Shown here: piece by piece, positions 62,331-64,000 of the stretch
Layout of the letters: each line of letters starts with the position of its first letter
Position numbering within the stretch: position 1 is the stretch's first letter
Notes under the pieces: generated by a model
The model's input: the letters and a program-made list of their open reading frames with translations, nothing else
The model's database searches: none
Told to the model about the DNA's origin: nothing
NCBI RefSeq assembly: GCF_002865585.1
Contig: NZ_CP025581.1
Location: 682,001-746,000 of the forward strand
DNA length: 64,000 nt
Direction: 5' to 3'
From: Nocardioides houyundeii
GTDB lineage: Bacteria; Actinomycetota; Actinomycetes; Propionibacteriales; Nocardioidaceae
Translations under genes and position numbers: made by a program

Positions 62331-64000
62331 TCACAAGGTGGCGACCAGCTGCTCGGCCAGCGCGTGCGCCTGGCGGGTGGCGAACACCAGTCGACGCGGC
62401 GCGTAGGCGTCACCCAGGACGTGCACCTCGGGCAGGTCGAGACGCAGCTCGTCGTACAGCGAGGAGTCCGAGACGCTCCCGCAGGCCAGCACCACGGAGT
62501 CGAACTCGCCGTGGGTGCGCGGCTTGAGGGAGTAGACGTTGCGGGTCTGCAACGAGGTGGCGTCGATGGCGGTGACCTGCTGGTTGCACACGAACCCGAC
62601 GTCGTTGGCGTCCAGCCGCCCCAGGATGCCGCCCACGATGTAGCGCCCGAGCAGCGGCGCCGGCTGCGCGGTGGCGTAGAAGACCGTGACCTGGTGTCCC
62701 GCGGAGGCGAGGTGGTCGGCGACCGACAGGGGAGCGACGTGGTCGTCCTGGGCCACCACCGCCACCCGACGCCCGGGCTTCGCGCGGCCGGCGAGCACGT
62801 CGCGGATGTCGAGCACGTGCGCGGCGTCGACGCCGGCGATGTCCGGGGTCCGCGGACCGGCCCCGGTGGCGATGGCCACGACGTCCGCCCCGGCGCTGCG
62901 CACGTCGTCGGCCGTGGCCCGGCGGCCCAGGCTGACCTCCACGCCCAGCTGGGCCAGACGGCGCGCCTGCCAGGTGAGGTACTCGCCGTACATCTCGTGG
63001 CGCGGCGCCATCGGGGCGTAGCGGAGCTGGCCGCCCAGCTCGGTGTCGGCCTCCCACAGCTCGACCGACAGGCGGCCCTCCCGGGCCAGGGCCGCCAGCT
63101 CCATGCCGGCGGGACCCCCGCCCACCACGAGCAGCCGCCGTGACTGGCTGGCCGTCGGCCACGGGCCCTCGACCTCGTGGCTGGTCTGCGGGTTGACCGC
63201 ACAGCCGAACGGCAGGTTCTCCACGTAGCGGCGGCTGATGCACTCGTTGCCGCCGACGCAGGGACGGATGTCGGCGAGCCGGCCCTGTCGTGCCTTGGCC
63301 AGCAGCTCGCCGTCGGCGATGTGGGCGCGGGCCATGCCGACCACGTCGGCGCTGCCGGCGGCCAGCACCTGCTCGGCGACCGCGGGGGAGTTGATGCGGC
63401 CGGTGTGCACCACCGGCAGCGAGATGCCTCGCTTGAGCTCTCCGGACAGGGCCGCGAACTGGGCCGGGTCGAAGTACGTCGGCTGGATGTAGCTGGGGTT
63501 GCCCCAGGGGCTGCCCACGACGCCGTGCACGTAGTCGATCAGGCCGGTCGACTCGAAGTACTGCGCGAGCTCGACGCCACCGCTGACGCCGTAGCCGCCG
63601 GGCACCTCCTCGCGGATGTTGAGCCGGATGCCCAGCGTCATGGTGTCGCCGACGACCTCGCGGATCGCCCGCATGGTCTCCACGGCGAACCGGCAGCGGT
63701 TCTCCAGCGACCCGCCGTAGGCGTCGGTGCGCAGGTTGGTGAGCGGGGAGAGGAACCACTCGTGCAGGTCGTCGTGGTTGAGGTGGAGCTCGATCCCGTC
63801 GGCGCGGCCCGCCATGGACAGGCGCGCGGACTCGGCGTACTCCGCGACGAAGGCGTCGATGTCGTCGGAGTCCATCACGTGCGGCATCAGGTTGATCGTG
63901 GGAGCGCTCATCGTCGGCGAGGCCCCGTGCGGCATCCCGCCCTGGTGCACCATCTGCACCGACACGAACGCACCGTGGGCGTGCAGGGCGTCGCTGAACT
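62331..64000 (-). CDS. NADH:flavin oxidoreductase/2,4-dienoyl-CoA reductase-like protein (start beyond window)
   Basis: The frame is open to the right edge (F-S-D-A-L-H-A-H-G-A-F), so the N-terminus is missing; about 556 residues are seen. The OYE barrel includes E-L-H-L-N-H-D-D-L-H-E-W-F and S-P-L-T-N near residue 60 of the visible part, and C-V-G-G-N-E-C for the 4Fe-4S cluster. Then comes an FAD domain (V-V-G-G-G-P-A-G-M-E). The layout is that of FadH and of BaiCD/BaiH-type bile-acid enone reductases. It would reduce a ring or side-chain enone/dienoyl-CoA. It lies 56 bases upstream of the CoA-transferase on the same strand and is probably cotranscribed. Confidence 0.9.
   Translation of the reverse strand, partial: FSDALHAHGAFVSVQMVHQGGMPHGASPTMSAPTINLMPHVMDSDDIDAFVAEYAESARLSMAGRADGIELHLNHDDLHEWFLSPLTNLRTDAYGGSLENRCRFAVETMRAIREVVGDTMTLGIRLNIREEVPGGYGVSGGVELAQYFESTGLIDYVHGVVGSPWGNPSYIQPTYFDPAQFAALSGELKRGISLPVVHTGRINSPAVAEQVLAAGSADVVGMARAHIADGELLAKARQGRLADIRPCVGGNECISRRYVENLPFGCAVNPQTSHEVEGPWPTASQSRRLLVVGGGPAGMELAALAREGRLSVELWEADTELGGQLRYAPMAPRHEMYGEYLTWQARRLAQLGVEVSLGRRATADDVRSAGADVVAIATGAGPRTPDIAGVDAAHVLDIRDVLAGRAKPGRRVAVVAQDDHVAPLSVADHLASAGHQVTVFYATAQPAPLLGRYIVGGILGRLDANDVGFVCNQQVTAIDATSLQTRNVYSLKPRTHGEFDSVVLACGSVSDSSLYDELRLDLPEVHVLGDAYAPRRLVFATRQAHALAEQLVATL

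Noticed and set aside
18715..64000. Naming the island as a bile-acid or cholesterol pathway
   Set aside because: Families overlap with both, but the diagnostic KshAB, HsaA-D and Mce4 genes are not visible and family resemblance alone does not give a substrate.

Overview
The window comes from a high-GC actinobacterium. GC is clearly above 65% by eye, GTG starts are frequent, and wobble positions are almost all G or C. The gene set fits Nocardioidaceae (Nocardioides-like), including two dehydrogenases of the mycofactocin-associated short-chain type, a korAB 2-oxoacid:ferredoxin oxidoreductase and many FadD/FadE/MaoC-type genes. No rRNA, tRNA, CRISPR array or transposase was seen. The taxonomic call is inference.

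Layout. 1-3.6 kb is housekeeping or unknown: the end of a dihydropteroate-synthase-like gene, a small conserved protein, a RibD-C-like reductase and a large membrane-anchored protein of unknown function. 3.9-6.8 kb is a complete TRAP transporter operon. 6.8-11.4 kb holds an MFS exporter, two SDRs, a secreted protein and a nitroreductase. 11.5-14.9 kb (minus strand) is korA-korB-fdxA, divergent from an aldehyde dehydrogenase, a mycofactocin-type SDR and a luciferase-like flavin oxidoreductase (15.1-18.6 kb). 18.7-22.9 kb (minus) is one tight operon: P450, ferredoxin reductase, MFS transporter, MaoC-like protein. The P450's probable 3Fe-4S ferredoxin is divergent at 23.1 kb.

23.3-48.1 kb is a long plus-strand catabolic run. 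It contains acyl-CoA dehydrogenase, four free NTF2/SnoaL-like small proteins, two 3-ketosteroid-dehydrogenase-like flavoproteins, an NTF2-FMO fusion, another mycofactocin-type SDR, three CoA ligases, a split MaoC pair, a thioesterase, a livKHMGF-type ABC importer, two crotonases (one MenB/BadI-like) and a CitE-like lyase. 48.1-53.2 kb is a non-catabolic interruption: a decayed coiled-coil gene, an M23 peptidase, a secreted M28 peptidase and a SNF2/DEAH helicase. 53.3-60.1 kb resumes beta-oxidation: crotonase, hydroxyacyl-CoA dehydrogenase-like SDR and thiolase, divergent from two acyl-CoA dehydrogenases, an SDR and an amidohydrolase. 60.2-64 kb (minus) has a GntR/FadR regulator, a CaiB/BaiF CoA-transferase and a dienoyl-CoA-reductase-type flavoenzyme that runs off the window.

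How it works together (inference). A hydrophobic alicyclic or steroid-like acid would be imported (TRAP, Liv ABC, MFS), hydroxylated (P450 or FMO), activated to a CoA ester (ligases, CoA-transferase), desaturated (KstD-like flavoproteins, acyl-CoA dehydrogenases), isomerised or hydrated (NTF2-like, MaoC, crotonases), ring-opened (MenB/BadI-like hydrolase) and thiolysed. Reducing power would pass through mycofactocin-type SDRs and ferredoxins. The substrate is not determined by the sequence. The most striking unifying signal is a perfect palindrome, ATCATGAT, in at least five promoter regions of this island, with variants in others, suggesting one regulon.

Five genes carry apparent single-base losses in G/C runs. 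These are either sequence errors or real decay and matter for interpreting the pathway.
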